30,123 nt of DNA from a virus. Shown here one piece after another: positions 6,092-13,299 of this stretch. The translations under genes were made by a program, and so were the position numbers. The stretch covers positions 1 through 30,123 of IMG/VR virus record IMGVR_UViG_3300046722_000030; one strand, given 5' to 3'. The notes below the pieces were generated by a model. That model did not search any database. It was given only the letters and a program-made list of their open reading frames with translations, and was not told the DNA's origin. The first letter of the stretch is position 1. Each line of letters begins with the position of its first letter.

Positions 6092-6706
6092 TCAAAAGGG
6101 CAGCGGCTCAACATCTCTCTCGTCGTCAAACGAGGCCCCTGCGGATATCCACCGCAGCGGGTCTTCGACGTTCATGCGAACCCCGGTGACGGTAGCGCCA
6201 GGAATGGTCAGCTTGGCTGCCGTAATCTGCCTGTAGTGCCCCAGCAGCTTGCCAATCTCGGCCATGGTGTAGATGGCGACCGCCCGCCCGTCATAACGCA
6301 CCAGCGCCGCTCTCTCGCTGTCTGGCACCACAACGGCAACGGTGCCGTCCTCCAGCGCCACCTCCCACCGTTCCGGCGGCAACGGCTCCGCCCCAGCCTC
6401 CATCGCCATGCGGTCGCAGACCCGCCACGCCGTCGCCATGCGAGGCGCCTCCCGGACCACGTCATCCAGGGTGCCCAGCTGGATCGCCTTGTTGAACAGC
6501 AGCCGCTGCCGGTCGAATTTCTCCCTAGTGGGCTGGTCGACCAGCAGCCGGAGCCGATCGGCACCCCACCTGCGCTCCGCCTCGATAGCCGCCGCATCGG
6601 CGCCATCGATATGGCTGCGCCCGGTCAGGTAGGTGCCGTAGCTGTGGTCCCACCTAGCGGGCGTTGTGCTGCTCGCGATTTTTGGTTCGCTGCGTTTCGT
6701 CGCCAT
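6092..6706 (-). CDS. Conserved phage hypothetical protein, 204 aa
   Basis: Last gene of the replication operon; its ATG at 6706 overlaps the upstream stop as TGATG. The N-terminus is polar and probably disordered (TKRSEPKIASSTTPARWD). The middle is helical with many R and E (AIEAERRWGADRLRLLVDQP), then RMATAWRVCDRMAMEAGAEP, and a C-terminal half of beta character (ALEDGTVAVVVPDSERAALV). I recall similar proteins from alphaproteobacterial phages, function unknown. No nuclease or polymerase motif is visible. Confidence 0.75.
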   Translation of the reverse strand: MATKRSEPKIASSTTPARWDHSYGTYLTGRSHIDGADAAAIEAERRWGADRLRLLVDQPTREKFDRQRLLFNKAIQLGTLDDVVREAPRMATAWRVCDRMAMEAGAEPLPPERWEVALEDGTVAVVVPDSERAALVRYDGRAVAIYTMAEIGKLLGHYRQITAAKLTIPGATVTGVRMNVEDPLRWISAGASFDDERDVEPLPF

Positions 6707-7116
6707 CAGGCATCCTCCCTGACGTACGCCACCAGCAGCTTTTCAAACGACATGGTGTTGGGCTCCAGGCACTGGCCCAGCAGCGCCATGGTTAGCGCCC
6801 GGCACATGGGGATGCTCTGGCTGCCCAGCTGACGGAAGCAGTCCACCTTGCTGAACTCGCGTAGTGTCGCCGCCAAATCGTAACCCTGCATCGCCAGATC
6901 TATCGCTGTCTCCAGCATCAGCAGGGCGCGCTGCTGCTCCGACATTTTTCGCCACTGCGAATATGACGCCCCGATAGGATCACCCCACCAGCCGCCATCC
7001 TTGGCGTGAGAAAACGGTTCGTGCCATTCCCGCAAATGCTCGACATCCTGAACCATGACCTTTCTGCTCTCGTCGTTGACCCAGACCACGCAAAATCTCG
7101 ACTTGATTTTGGTCAC
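6706..7116 (-). CDS. Hypothetical protein, 136 aa
   Basis: Start chosen at GTG 7116 because AGGAGGG lies 4 to 5 bases upstream; the open frame continues to 7152 (TTG) but that lacks a ribosome site. The product begins with a short beta segment (KIKSRFCVVWVND), then has a W-rich loop (REWHEPFSHAKDGGWWGDP) and a helical C-terminal half (ALLMLETAIDLAMQGYDLAA). No family recognised. It is the first gene after the iterated ACTTTCGCC region, so that region may hold its control or a replication element. Confidence 0.7.
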   Translation of the reverse strand: MTKIKSRFCVVWVNDESRKVMVQDVEHLREWHEPFSHAKDGGWWGDPIGASYSQWRKMSEQQRALLMLETAIDLAMQGYDLAATLREFSKVDCFRQLGSQSIPMCRALTMALLGQCLEPNTMSFEKLLVAYVREDA

Positions 7117-7163
7117 CAAACCCTCCTGTTTTTTCACGCTTCTGCCCCTCAACTCGCGGGGGC

Positions 7164-7333
7164 GGCGAAAGTACGCCGCTCCCCCCGTAGGGGGTCACTT
7201 TCGCCAAACCTACTTTCGCCAGTGATATCAAAGACTTCCAGCATGACAGCTCGCCACTTTCGCCACTTTAGTTTCGCCTTTAACTTCAAAGACTTACTGA
7301 TGTACCCCCTTTTACTTTCGCCGCACTTTCGCC
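7164..7333. repeat. Iterated 9-bp motif ACTTTCGCC (iteron-like)
   Basis: Direct copies at 7197-7205, 7212-7220, 7256-7264, 7314-7322 and 7325-7333, one inverted copy (GGCGAAAGT) at 7164-7172 and one degenerate copy (GTTTCGCC) at 7271-7278. CAAAGACTT also occurs twice (about 7229 and 7287). The 227-base gap between the primase-helicase stop and the next gene holds no other feature. Iterons beside a primase-helicase suggest an origin; regulator sites are the alternative. Confidence 0.6.
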
Positions 7334-7343
7334 GCTTATATTC

Positions 7344-9551
7344 CTAGATATCGGTCAATTTCCGATAACCCTTGAGACGTGTTTTGCTGTCCAAAATCTC
7401 CTCCACGATGACATTGTTTGCGACCCAAAAATCGAGCAAGTCCTGCACCGATTTTCTCTTCAACTGCCACCGCGACATGATGAGACGGACAGCTGGCCGC
7501 GCCGAATTAAGCGCCGCTCCCCACGGCTGTTTTTTGAACCACTGCTCCGACAGCGCAGCCAGGATCTCGTGCCTGACATGCAGCGGCGGCCAGCCCCGGG
7601 CATTGTCCTCGGCGTCCGGCGCATTGGGGTCGTCGTCCGTTCCGTCCACCACTATGGAGCTGCGACCCAGCGGCAATTCGATCTTCCTCACAGCGAAGGC
7701 CCGCTCCCAGCCGTCCTCGCCATCCTTGACCTTTTCAACGTAGAACGAGCCGGTCATAGCTCCAGGCTCGCGTCTGGCTTCGATGATGAAGTCGCCAGCG
7801 GCTGGAATGACAGTGGAGCCGCGAAAGCCGCCCTGCCTGTTGGTGTGATGCACGCCCACCACAACACACCCGTAACGCTCACGCACCGCCGCGCAGGCCG
7901 CCACGAAAATGGTCATGTCCTTCTGCTGGTTTTCCTCCGCGCCGGGCAGCACCTTGGAAAGGGTGTCAACAAAGATCGCGGCAATGGGCTGCCCCGCCTC
8001 GGCAACGATGTCCTCCAACGTCGCCAGCAGGGTGCCGACATCCTCTGGGCGCATGAAGTTGATGCTTTGCTTGATCAGGAAGAATGGGGTTTCGGCAGTT
8101 GCCACCCCACGATTGGCCCGCCACGCCGCAATGCGATATTTGAAGAATGCGTGCCCCTCGGCACAAATGTAGATCACCGCCCCCGGCTTGTTGATGTCAT
8201 AACCCCACCATTTCGGTTGCCTAGTTGTTATCGACAGCGCGATGTCGAGGCACATGAATGACTTCAGTGAGCTGGGCGGGCCATAAATGAAGCCCAGCGA
8301 CTGCTCCACCACCAGCTTGTCGATCAGCCAGACCGGGTCGGGGGCGTTCTCGATCGCCGCCATATTGAGATATTCAAACCGCCTGCCAGGATCAGTCTTG
8401 GCCTGCCCAGGCCCGAAATCATCGACCGGGTCGTAGTACCGCCCTTTGCCTCCCCTGGCCTCATAAGCGGCCTGCTTCTGGGCGTGGATGGTCCTTGCCT
8501 CGTCCATGGTCCGCATGCCGGGGATCTTGCCTTCGGCGAACCGCTTGAGGGCATAGACGCACTTGTCCATGAACGCCTCCGCCGTCCATGGCTGGCCATT
8601 GGCGCGGGGCCTGCTGATGTCGTTTGGTGGCCGGGAAAACTGCGGCCACGCCAGATTGTGCAGCGCCTGCGCGGTGGGAGCCGCCCCAGCCTCGCCGACA
8701 AGCTGGGCCAGACACGCCGAGATGGTCTTGAGCATGTAGCCTTCGCGGCCATCGATGACGCCGCCCTCCAGGCCAAGGGCAGTAACGCCGCGCACCACGC
8801 CACCGGTCTCCACCACCCTGGCCGGTGCGGCCTGCTCTGGCGGGGGCTGCGCGCCGGGCTGCGGCGGCGGAAACAGCCGCGCCAGCCGCTCCCAGCTGTA
8901 GCTGCGCGCCAGCGGCTCCCTGGGCGTGATCAGGGACGTCATCTCGGTCACCCGGCCCGGCTTGATCGGCCACGCCACGCTGCCCCCAAGCCGCATGACG
9001 CGAGAGGCGTTGGTCACGGTGGGGTCGCCACTGAGCCCCACGGCCAGCCCCTTCAGCAGCGCCTCCGCCAGCCTGGGGTCGACAACGGGCTCGTCCAGCC
9101 GCCACCACAGCTGCGCCCTCGGATGCGGTGTCTGGCCAGTCACCACCACCTTGGTGGGCTTGTCCGTTCTGTATTTGTCCTTGGCCGTAGTGGCCGCGCC
9201 GGGCTCGTCCAGGTCAGCGTAGGCACAGGTCAGGGCCAGGAAGTCGGCGTCGCTGGCACGGCCAAACACGGCGGTGTCCGGCTTGCGCAGTGCGGCGCCC
9301 AGGTAGACGTTGCAGCCGGGCTGGCTGTTGAGGGTGACGGCGTGAGCGACCAGCTCGTCCAGCTGATCGGTGCCGTACAGCCTCGCGTGCCGCAGCGCCC
9401 GGGTGGTGGTGTCGGTCCAGGCCAGCTCGATCAGGCCATCGTGGCAGCCGCCCAGGTAGCCGCCAAACAGATGCTCCGCATGGGCCAGCATCTCAGCCGG
9501 TCGCGGCTCGAACAGGTTGTGGATATTGGTGTCGTCGTCCGGTATGGTCAT
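7344..9551 (-). CDS. PrimPol-type primase fused to RepA-like helicase
   Basis: Replication initiator of 735 aa. The N-terminal part resembles an archaeo-eukaryotic primase/PrimPol: a DxD metal motif in CAYADLDEP (109-117), HPRAQLWWRLDEP (143-155) as the likely second motif, and GDPTVTNASRVMRLGG (175-190) as the third plus the basic segment. A proline-rich linker (about 228-243) leads to a helical segment and then a RecA-like/RepA-type hexameric helicase: Walker A YGPPSSLKSF (423-432), Walker B AIFVDTLSKV (525-534), then VGVHHTNRQGGFRGST (565-580), the typical sensor and RGS motif. The C-terminus looks like a winged-helix. ATG at 9551 has AGGA about 9 bases upstream. No DNA polymerase is found nearby, so host polymerase is presumably recruited. 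Confidence 0.85.
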   Translation of the reverse strand: MTIPDDDTNIHNLFEPRPAEMLAHAEHLFGGYLGGCHDGLIELAWTDTTTRALRHARLYGTDQLDELVAHAVTLNSQPGCNVYLGAALRKPDTAVFGRASDADFLALTCAYADLDEPGAATTAKDKYRTDKPTKVVVTGQTPHPRAQLWWRLDEPVVDPRLAEALLKGLAVGLSGDPTVTNASRVMRLGGSVAWPIKPGRVTEMTSLITPREPLARSYSWERLARLFPPPQPGAQPPPEQAAPARVVETGGVVRGVTALGLEGGVIDGREGYMLKTISACLAQLVGEAGAAPTAQALHNLAWPQFSRPPNDISRPRANGQPWTAEAFMDKCVYALKRFAEGKIPGMRTMDEARTIHAQKQAAYEARGGKGRYYDPVDDFGPGQAKTDPGRRFEYLNMAAIENAPDPVWLIDKLVVEQSLGFIYGPPSSLKSFMCLDIALSITTRQPKWWGYDINKPGAVIYICAEGHAFFKYRIAAWRANRGVATAETPFFLIKQSINFMRPEDVGTLLATLEDIVAEAGQPIAAIFVDTLSKVLPGAEENQQKDMTIFVAACAAVRERYGCVVVGVHHTNRQGGFRGSTVIPAAGDFIIEARREPGAMTGSFYVEKVKDGEDGWERAFAVRKIELPLGRSSIVVDGTDDDPNAPDAEDNARGWPPLHVRHEILAALSEQWFKKQPWGAALNSARPAVRLIMSRWQLKRKSVQDLLDFWVANNVIVEEILDSKTRLKGYRKLTDI

Positions 9552-9586
9552 GGGGCGTAGTCCTGTTGGAACGGGAATGCGTTCTC

Positions 9587-9623
9587 AGGCCCGGGGGTCG
9601 CGCTGGTCACCGCCCCCGGGCCT
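9587..9623 (-). terminator. Intergenic hairpin upstream of primase-helicase
   Basis: AGGCCCGGGGG (9587-9597) and CCCCCGGGCCT (9613-9623) are exact 11-bp complements around 15 bases, in the 88-base gap between two co-directional genes. The lack of a U-run suggests an attenuator or mRNA-stability structure rather than a full terminator. Confidence 0.45.
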
Positions 9624-9639
9624 AATCACTCCCGCACTA

Positions 9640-10365
9640 TCAGCCGAAGTCGTCGGAGTTTACAGCCGCTTGCTGTTGCGGTGCCGCCGCCCGCTGGCCA
9701 CCAGTGCTGGGGGCTGCGCCGCTGGTGGTCTGCGCCGCCGGGGCATGCCCATTACCGGAAGGCCGCGCCATGGTGCTTGGCGCCGACTTCAGCTGCGGCT
9801 CCAGATCGCCACGCGGTGCCCAGCCGACGATCTTCAGGGTCGGGTGGTAGTTGGTCGAGGACCGCTCACCGGACCCGGTCTTGACCGGCGTGGTCTTGAC
9901 CAACATCAGCACCGGCAGCTTGCCGGGATTGGCGGCGCGCTGCTCCTTGTACTCGACGTACATGGGCTCGACGCCGGACAGGAACGCCTTGGAGGTGCCC
10001 ATGATCTCGCGGATCGGCTTGTCGCCGCCGCAGTCCTTGGCCAGCTTCAGGATGAACCGCAGGCCATTCTTGTGCTTCTCGGAAGGCCGCGCCGGGAGCG
10101 CCCCGCCAGCCTCCATTGCCTTCATGGTGGTCAGTGCCGACGATGGCGCGGAGCCGGGCGGGAAGTCGATCCAGCCCACCTCAAGGTTGTCGAAGTCGCA
10201 CAGCGCCTTGAAGTTTCCCGTGATATCCACAGGATTGCTTTCGAACCCGTTGCCGGTATCGATCCGGTCGACCCGGAAGAACCGCCCGGCGCGGGCGTCG
10301 TACTTCACGATCGGCAGCCAGTCGCCGCCCTGTGAAACCTCGGTAGAAAAACCAAACACAGACAT
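9640..10365 (-). CDS. Putative single-stranded DNA-binding protein, 241 aa
   Basis: ATG at 10365 has GGAGA 7 bases upstream; the GTG at 10371 is too close to that site. The N-terminal two thirds is a beta-rich globular domain (GGDWLPIVKYDARAGRFF, LEVGWIDFPPGSAPSS, TLKIVGWAPRGDL). The rest is a disordered G/A/P/Q linker (about 195-233) ending in an acidic tip, NSDDFG. A folded domain, flexible linker and short acidic aromatic tail is the architecture of SSB-like proteins, whose tip binds partner proteins. Position between the nuclease/resolvase genes and the primase-helicase fits. Homology to a named SSB family was not tested. Confidence 0.6.
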   Translation of the reverse strand: MSVFGFSTEVSQGGDWLPIVKYDARAGRFFRVDRIDTGNGFESNPVDITGNFKALCDFDNLEVGWIDFPPGSAPSSALTTMKAMEAGGALPARPSEKHKNGLRFILKLAKDCGGDKPIREIMGTSKAFLSGVEPMYVEYKEQRAANPGKLPVLMLVKTTPVKTGSGERSSTNYHPTLKIVGWAPRGDLEPQLKSAPSTMARPSGNGHAPAAQTTSGAAPSTGGQRAAAPQQQAAVNSDDFG

Positions 10366-10426
10366 TTTCACTTCTCCAGATGCCGCTATCAGGCCAGCGG
10401 CGGAGCCACACCGGATGATCCCGGTA

Positions 10427-10888
10427 TCAGATGTGACGCCAAATTTTTCGGCGTCTAATTAAACTGACCAAAGATTGGCTGATGCCCATAAGGCGCGCCA
10501 GCTTTTTGCCTTCCATTGGGGAACGTCGAATAGCAAGAACATCTGCATCCGTAATTCTTGCAGCTGGGTTTTTCATCCCACTAAGCTGTCTGCCTCTCGC
10601 CACCATGCCTTGCATATTGGTTTTTCTATCGCCGACACTCAGATGGTCAGGATTAATGCAACATGGCGTGTCACAGGAGTGCATTACGTCAAGCCCTGGC
10701 GGGATTGCACCCTTGAACACCTCGTAAGAAACTCGATGAACAAGCCTTGTTCTGCCTACGATGCTGCTGCCAATTTGGCCATAGCCGTAGGCGTTTAAGT
10801 ACCCCATAAAAATCCAGCATCCGCATTCCGTAACAGGGATACAGCGTGACATCAGATAGACTGGCATGTCGCGTGCTTGGACCTCCAT
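10427..10888 (-). CDS. HNH homing endonuclease with C-terminal HTH, 153 aa
   Basis: A free-standing DNA endonuclease of the His-Me finger/HNH type. Visible motifs: CGCWIFMGYLNAYGYGQI (about 23-40), LVHRVSYEVFKGAIPPG (about 49-65), MHSCDTPCCINPDHLSVGD (about 69-87), with the catalytic His and the paired cysteines, then KTNMQGMVARGRQ. The C-terminus is an HTH (DVLAIRRSPMEGKKLARLMG then SQSLVSLIRR) for target binding. ATG at 10888 overlaps the upstream stop as TGATG. The gene is visibly more AT-rich than both neighbours, consistent with insertion of a selfish element into the operon. Confidence 0.85.
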   Translation of the reverse strand: MEVQARDMPVYLMSRCIPVTECGCWIFMGYLNAYGYGQIGSSIVGRTRLVHRVSYEVFKGAIPPGLDVMHSCDTPCCINPDHLSVGDRKTNMQGMVARGRQLSGMKNPAARITDADVLAIRRSPMEGKKLARLMGISQSLVSLIRRRKIWRHI

Positions 10889-11217
10889 CAACGAAATTCG
10901 TCCTCCAGCGAGGGCGGCTCGTACTTGGTGTACGGCCCGTCGTAATCTTCCATGTCGTGCGGCGACGGCGAGGCCCGCGTCGCAAAGAACTCGCCCAGTT
11001 CAGGGTGCTTGTCCATGAACCACCGCGCCATGCGCGGTGTCCAGTTGTTGTTGCACTTGAAGCTTTTGTCGCCCTGGTCGACGTGAAAATGCCAGCGGAT
11101 ACGGTGCAGGACCGCCCTGGCGGAATACCGGGTAAACTCGCGGGCTGCCAGCTCCAGTGAAAGCTTTTCAAACAGATAGACAACGTCGCCGGGAATGCCG
11201 GACAGATCCTTGTCCAT
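10888..11217 (-). CDS. Conserved phage hypothetical protein, 109 aa
   Basis: ATG at 11217 has GGGGAG about 7 bases upstream and starts 2 bases after the nuclease stop. The protein is helical with a recognisable core: LAAREFTRYSARAVLHRIRW, then HFHVDQGDKSFKCNNNWTPR and MARWFMDKHPELGEFFATR. I know this pattern (basic helix, 'F.CNNN..PRMAR' and 'FF.TR') from many alphaproteobacterial phages and prophages, always without assigned function. Its place in a replication operon suggests a nucleic-acid role. The C-terminus is acidic. Confidence 0.75.
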   Translation of the reverse strand: MDKDLSGIPGDVVYLFEKLSLELAAREFTRYSARAVLHRIRWHFHVDQGDKSFKCNNNWTPRMARWFMDKHPELGEFFATRASPSPHDMEDYDGPYTKYEPPSLEDEFR

Positions 11218-11219
11218 GG

Positions 11220-11954
11220 TCACACTCCCCAAATCTCAAAGGCGGCTTGTCGCGCCGCCGGTTCGGCCCAGTAGAAGCTGTCCAGATCTGGCACCGTGAT
11301 ACTAACAAAAAAATTTGGATCGGACGATAGGTCAAGGAAGTTTTCGGCGGTCTGCGCGATGCGCAGCAGTGCGCGGCGGTGTTCGCGGATGTTCTCCAGT
11401 CCGTACACCTCCAGCTTTCGCGGTGTCACATAAATCAGCCGGGCGTCGATATTGTCGGACAGTGCATACAGCGCCACCTGACGGGCGTGGCCAGTCTTGA
11501 TCTGGCTTGGCATCTTATCGGTGGTTTTGAGATCGCCTAGGATGCCGTGCGAACTCCATTCGTAGTCATAGTAGCCGACAATGGGCAGTTTCAGCCCCTC
11601 AGGCTTCCACTCGACAAAGCCCTGGGTATTGCTGGGTGAGCCGTACTTACGCAGCTCGCTCAGTGCGCTCTCGACCATGGGGCCAATCGTGTCGCGATAC
11701 TTCTCGCGGCGCGGGTCCGACGACATGACAGACAGCGTGTCGTACTTGGCGGCGGCGATGTCGATGCAGTCCTTGAGCGGCTTGGCGAGATCGGTGAGCC
11801 CTGCGGTAACGCCGTCCTCGACGCCAACGCCACGGTGGGCTGGGATGCCGACAGGCTGCTTGCGGCCCAGCACCCTTTCGAGAACAAACATAGCCGGTTC
11901 TGCTGCGAACAGATTGAGCGCCGACGGCGAGTGCCGCACATAGCTGTCGATCAT
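11220..11954 (-). CDS. PD-(D/E)XK nuclease of Cas4/RecB type, 244 aa
   Basis: Probable exonuclease for recombination. Start at ATG 11954, which overlaps the previous stop as ATGA; the frame stays open to 12266 but that part is antisense-like low-complexity sequence. Motifs in order: SALNLFAAEPAMFVLERVLG (11-30), RGVGVEDGV (41-49) with an early acidic residue, GYYDYEW (127-133), ILGDLKT (138-144) with the catalytic D-x-K, and HARQVALYAL (156-165) with the QxxxY motif typical of RecB/Cas4 nucleases. No CRISPR array or other cas gene is present, so this is a phage recombination nuclease. No iron-sulphur cysteine cluster is evident. Confidence 0.85.
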   Translation of the reverse strand: MIDSYVRHSPSALNLFAAEPAMFVLERVLGRKQPVGIPAHRGVGVEDGVTAGLTDLAKPLKDCIDIAAAKYDTLSVMSSDPRREKYRDTIGPMVESALSELRKYGSPSNTQGFVEWKPEGLKLPIVGYYDYEWSSHGILGDLKTTDKMPSQIKTGHARQVALYALSDNIDARLIYVTPRKLEVYGLENIREHRRALLRIAQTAENFLDLSSDPNFFVSITVPDLDSFYWAEPAARQAAFEIWGV

Positions 11955-12202
11955 TGTAGATCTGCCTTCTCGTTGCTCTTCATGGCGGAGCGGATTATTC
12001 GGGAAATGCGGTTGACGTGTTCGTCCCGCTCTTCCGGTGACATGTTCTCGGTCATGACGTGAAGGCAGCCGCCAAGGATAAAAGCCAGAGCCGCCAGGGC
12101 ATCGCGTGGATTGTGATCGGTGATGACACCGAGAACTTGGTGCATCACCTTGTTGATGCGGGCTTTGCTTTCGCGGATCTGGTCTTCCTGGATCTTGTTC
12201 AC
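11951..12202 (-). CDS. Small helical hypothetical protein, 83 aa
   Basis: GTG at 12202 overlaps the RuvC-like stop as GTGA, with GGAGA about 7 bases upstream. A longer frame reaching 12886 reads through two real genes and is rejected. The protein is almost all helical: EDQIRESKARINKVMHQVLG, DALAALAFILGGCLHVM (hydrophobic), and SPEERDEHVNRISRIIRSAM. No family recognised. It is placed between a resolvase and a nuclease and could be a small partner of either. Confidence 0.65.
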   Translation of the reverse strand: MNKIQEDQIRESKARINKVMHQVLGVITDHNPRDALAALAFILGGCLHVMTENMSPEERDEHVNRISRIIRSAMKSNEKADLQ

Positions 12203-12678
12203 AGCTTTTTCTCCGACAGGTCGGCGGCGTAGATCGCCAGCAGCGCCGCCTCGGCGCGGCCAGCATCCTTCTTGCGGGCGAAGTCGGCGGCGTGATTGGG
12301 AAAGCGTTGAATGGCCATGATGCGGCATTGCTCCTTGCCGATAGGACCGCCCTGCACCTTCATCGCCCTTTTCCAGGACGACGCTGGTACTAGCAGTAGC
12401 GGCATTCCGATTAGCGCCACCACCGTCTTGGCCACGGCAAACGTCGCCGAAAACCGCCACGCCTGCATCACGCCATCGCGTGGCATGGGACCGACACGCT
12501 CGATGATGGCGTGATTGGCCCCACTGCTCCTGATCAGGGCGCGGAGTGCATTGGGGTCGACCTCGCTGCCCATCACCGGCATGTCGTGAACCGCCACGCC
12601 AGCCGGGTAGGATGGCGCGTAGAACGCCACCGCCCCGGTCAGGCCAGGATCGATGGCGACGATGACGAGGTTTTCCAT
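12199..12678 (-). CDS. RuvC-like Holliday junction resolvase, 159 aa
   Basis: An RNase H-fold endonuclease that cuts branched DNA before packaging. Four acidic positions of the family are visible: D10 in VIVAIDPGLTGAVAF (5-19), E60 in HAIIERVGPMP (56-66), and D138 with E143 in KKDAGRAEAALLAIYAA (136-152). SSWKRAMKVQGG (100-111) is the usual segment before the substrate-binding helix. Length is typical (about 160 aa). ATG at 12678 overlaps the GcrA-like stop as TGATG; the frame extends to 12792 but that overlaps the upstream gene. Confidence 0.9.
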   Translation of the reverse strand: MENLVIVAIDPGLTGAVAFYAPSYPAGVAVHDMPVMGSEVDPNALRALIRSSGANHAIIERVGPMPRDGVMQAWRFSATFAVAKTVVALIGMPLLLVPASSWKRAMKVQGGPIGKEQCRIMAIQRFPNHAADFARKKDAGRAEAALLAIYAADLSEKKL

Positions 12679-13016
12679 CAGCGAGGGCCGTTGTAGGACG
12701 CCCGGCAGTGCCTGGGGCAGTACGGCGTGCCCTCCTCGACCTGATGGGCGCAGAACAGATACGGAGCCCGCTCGCCCAGCGGCCAGCGGCAATGCCGCCG
12801 CTCCAGATCCTCCAGCAATACTGGCTGCACCTCCTTTGGCTTGGGTTTTGGCTTGGCCTTCTCGACAAGCCGACGCATCCGGCCAATGGCGGAGCCCTTG
12901 CTGATTTCTTTCCTGAACTCGCGGGTCATGGTCTCGCCAATCTCGCGATAGTTCAGCCGCCCCTCACCCACCAGTGACCGCAGCCGGGCATCCATGCCCA
13001 AGGTCCATTCGGTCAT
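12678..13016 (-). CDS. gcrA-like: GcrA-family transcription regulator, 112 aa
   Basis: GcrA is an alphaproteobacterial cell-cycle regulator that binds RNA polymerase sigma-70 and acts at promoters carrying CcrM-methylated GANTC sites. Family signs: N-terminal TEWTLGMDARLRSLVGEGRL (2-21), an HTH of the usual order ending in SKGSAIGRMRRL (about 39-50), a basic Lys/Pro linker (KPKPKPKE), and a C-terminal cysteine/histidine module: HCRWPLGE, FCAHQVEEGTPYCPRHC, RASY. Shorter than cellular GcrA (about 170 aa) through a short linker. ATG at 13016 overlaps the upstream stop as ATGA, with AGAGGAA upstream. A regulator that could redirect host GcrA/CcrM-controlled transcription is the natural reading; promoter specificity is not known. 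Confidence 0.8.
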   Translation of the reverse strand: MTEWTLGMDARLRSLVGEGRLNYREIGETMTREFRKEISKGSAIGRMRRLVEKAKPKPKPKEVQPVLLEDLERRHCRWPLGERAPYLFCAHQVEEGTPYCPRHCRASYNGPR

Positions 13017-13243
13017 CGTTTTTTCCTCTTGATGGTTTTGCGGCGCATCGGCCACAGCTTGCTGGGGGCGCTGAAGCCGTTATCCTCCAGCAATCTAAAG
13101 AAGAGAACGTAGGTGTAGGACGGGAAGCGATTGCGGACCCGCCAATTGCTGACGACTTGCGGCGAGACGCCAAAGACAAGCCACATGCGGTCACTGCCAC
13201 CTAATGCAGCGATAACTTCTCTTGTGGTGCGAAGTGTTTTCAT
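13013..13243 (-). CDS. Cro-like HTH regulator (carph-isopro type), 76 aa
   Basis: First gene of the leftward replication operon. The layout TREVIAALGGSDRMWLVFGV, SPQVVSNWRVRNRFPSYTYV, LFFRLLEDNG matches the short HTH proteins called carph-isopro in alphaproteobacteria: an 'ALGG' helix, then the 'GVSPQVVSNW' HTH and an 'RFPS' turn. The C-terminus is very basic (RRKTIKRKKR). Its start codon falls at about the predicted transcription start, so the transcript may be leaderless. By position it is the likely repressor or Cro-type switch protein for the divergent promoters at 13246-13278. Confidence 0.75.
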   Translation of the reverse strand: MKTLRTTREVIAALGGSDRMWLVFGVSPQVVSNWRVRNRFPSYTYVLFFRLLEDNGFSAPSKLWPMRRKTIKRKKR

Positions 13244-13245
13244 CC

Positions 13246-13275
13246 TTGCAAGCTATTCCCGGGTCGGTTTATTGT
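13246..13275 (+). promoter_or_regulatory. Possible rightward early promoter
   Basis: TTGCAA (13246-13251), 18-base spacer, TATTGT (13270-13275), overlapping the leftward promoter face to face. Predicted start near 13283, ahead of ATG 13300. Both hexamers are imperfect, so support is mainly the need for a rightward promoter in this 56-base divergent gap. Confidence 0.35.
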
Positions 13276-13278
13276 CAA
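13250..13278 (-). promoter_or_regulatory. Leftward early promoter
   Basis: Minus strand: TTGACA (13278-13273), 17-base spacer, TAGCTT (13255-13250). The -10 ends 6 bases before the ATG at 13243, so transcription would begin at or next to the start codon. The spacer does not share the GTGCCA core of the P1-P5 family, so it is under different control. CCCGGG lies in the spacer. Confidence 0.55.
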
Positions 13279-13299
13279 AATAATGTGGAATGACCGCAC

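Noticed and set aside
8484-9560. 358-codon open frame on the plus strand
   Set aside because: Antisense to the primase-helicase, whose catalytic motifs are clear. High GC makes long shadow frames likely.
10385-10430. Further copy of the P1-P5 promoter family (GCTGGCC then TGATAG)
   Set aside because: Only the -10 side matches; there is no TTGACA-like box 17 bases upstream.
11220-11954. Cas4-like nuclease as evidence of a CRISPR system
   Set aside because: No repeat-spacer array and no other cas gene were seen. The family is common in phage recombination modules.
11954-12266. N-terminal extension of the PD-(D/E)XK nuclease
   Set aside because: The upstream part is R/P/S-rich, overlaps two genes and is not needed for the nuclease fold; ATG at 11954 is coupled by ATGA.
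11951-12886. Long minus-strand frame of 311 codons
   Set aside because: Only the last 83 codons look like protein and have a proper start at 12202; the rest overlaps the RuvC-like and GcrA-like genes.
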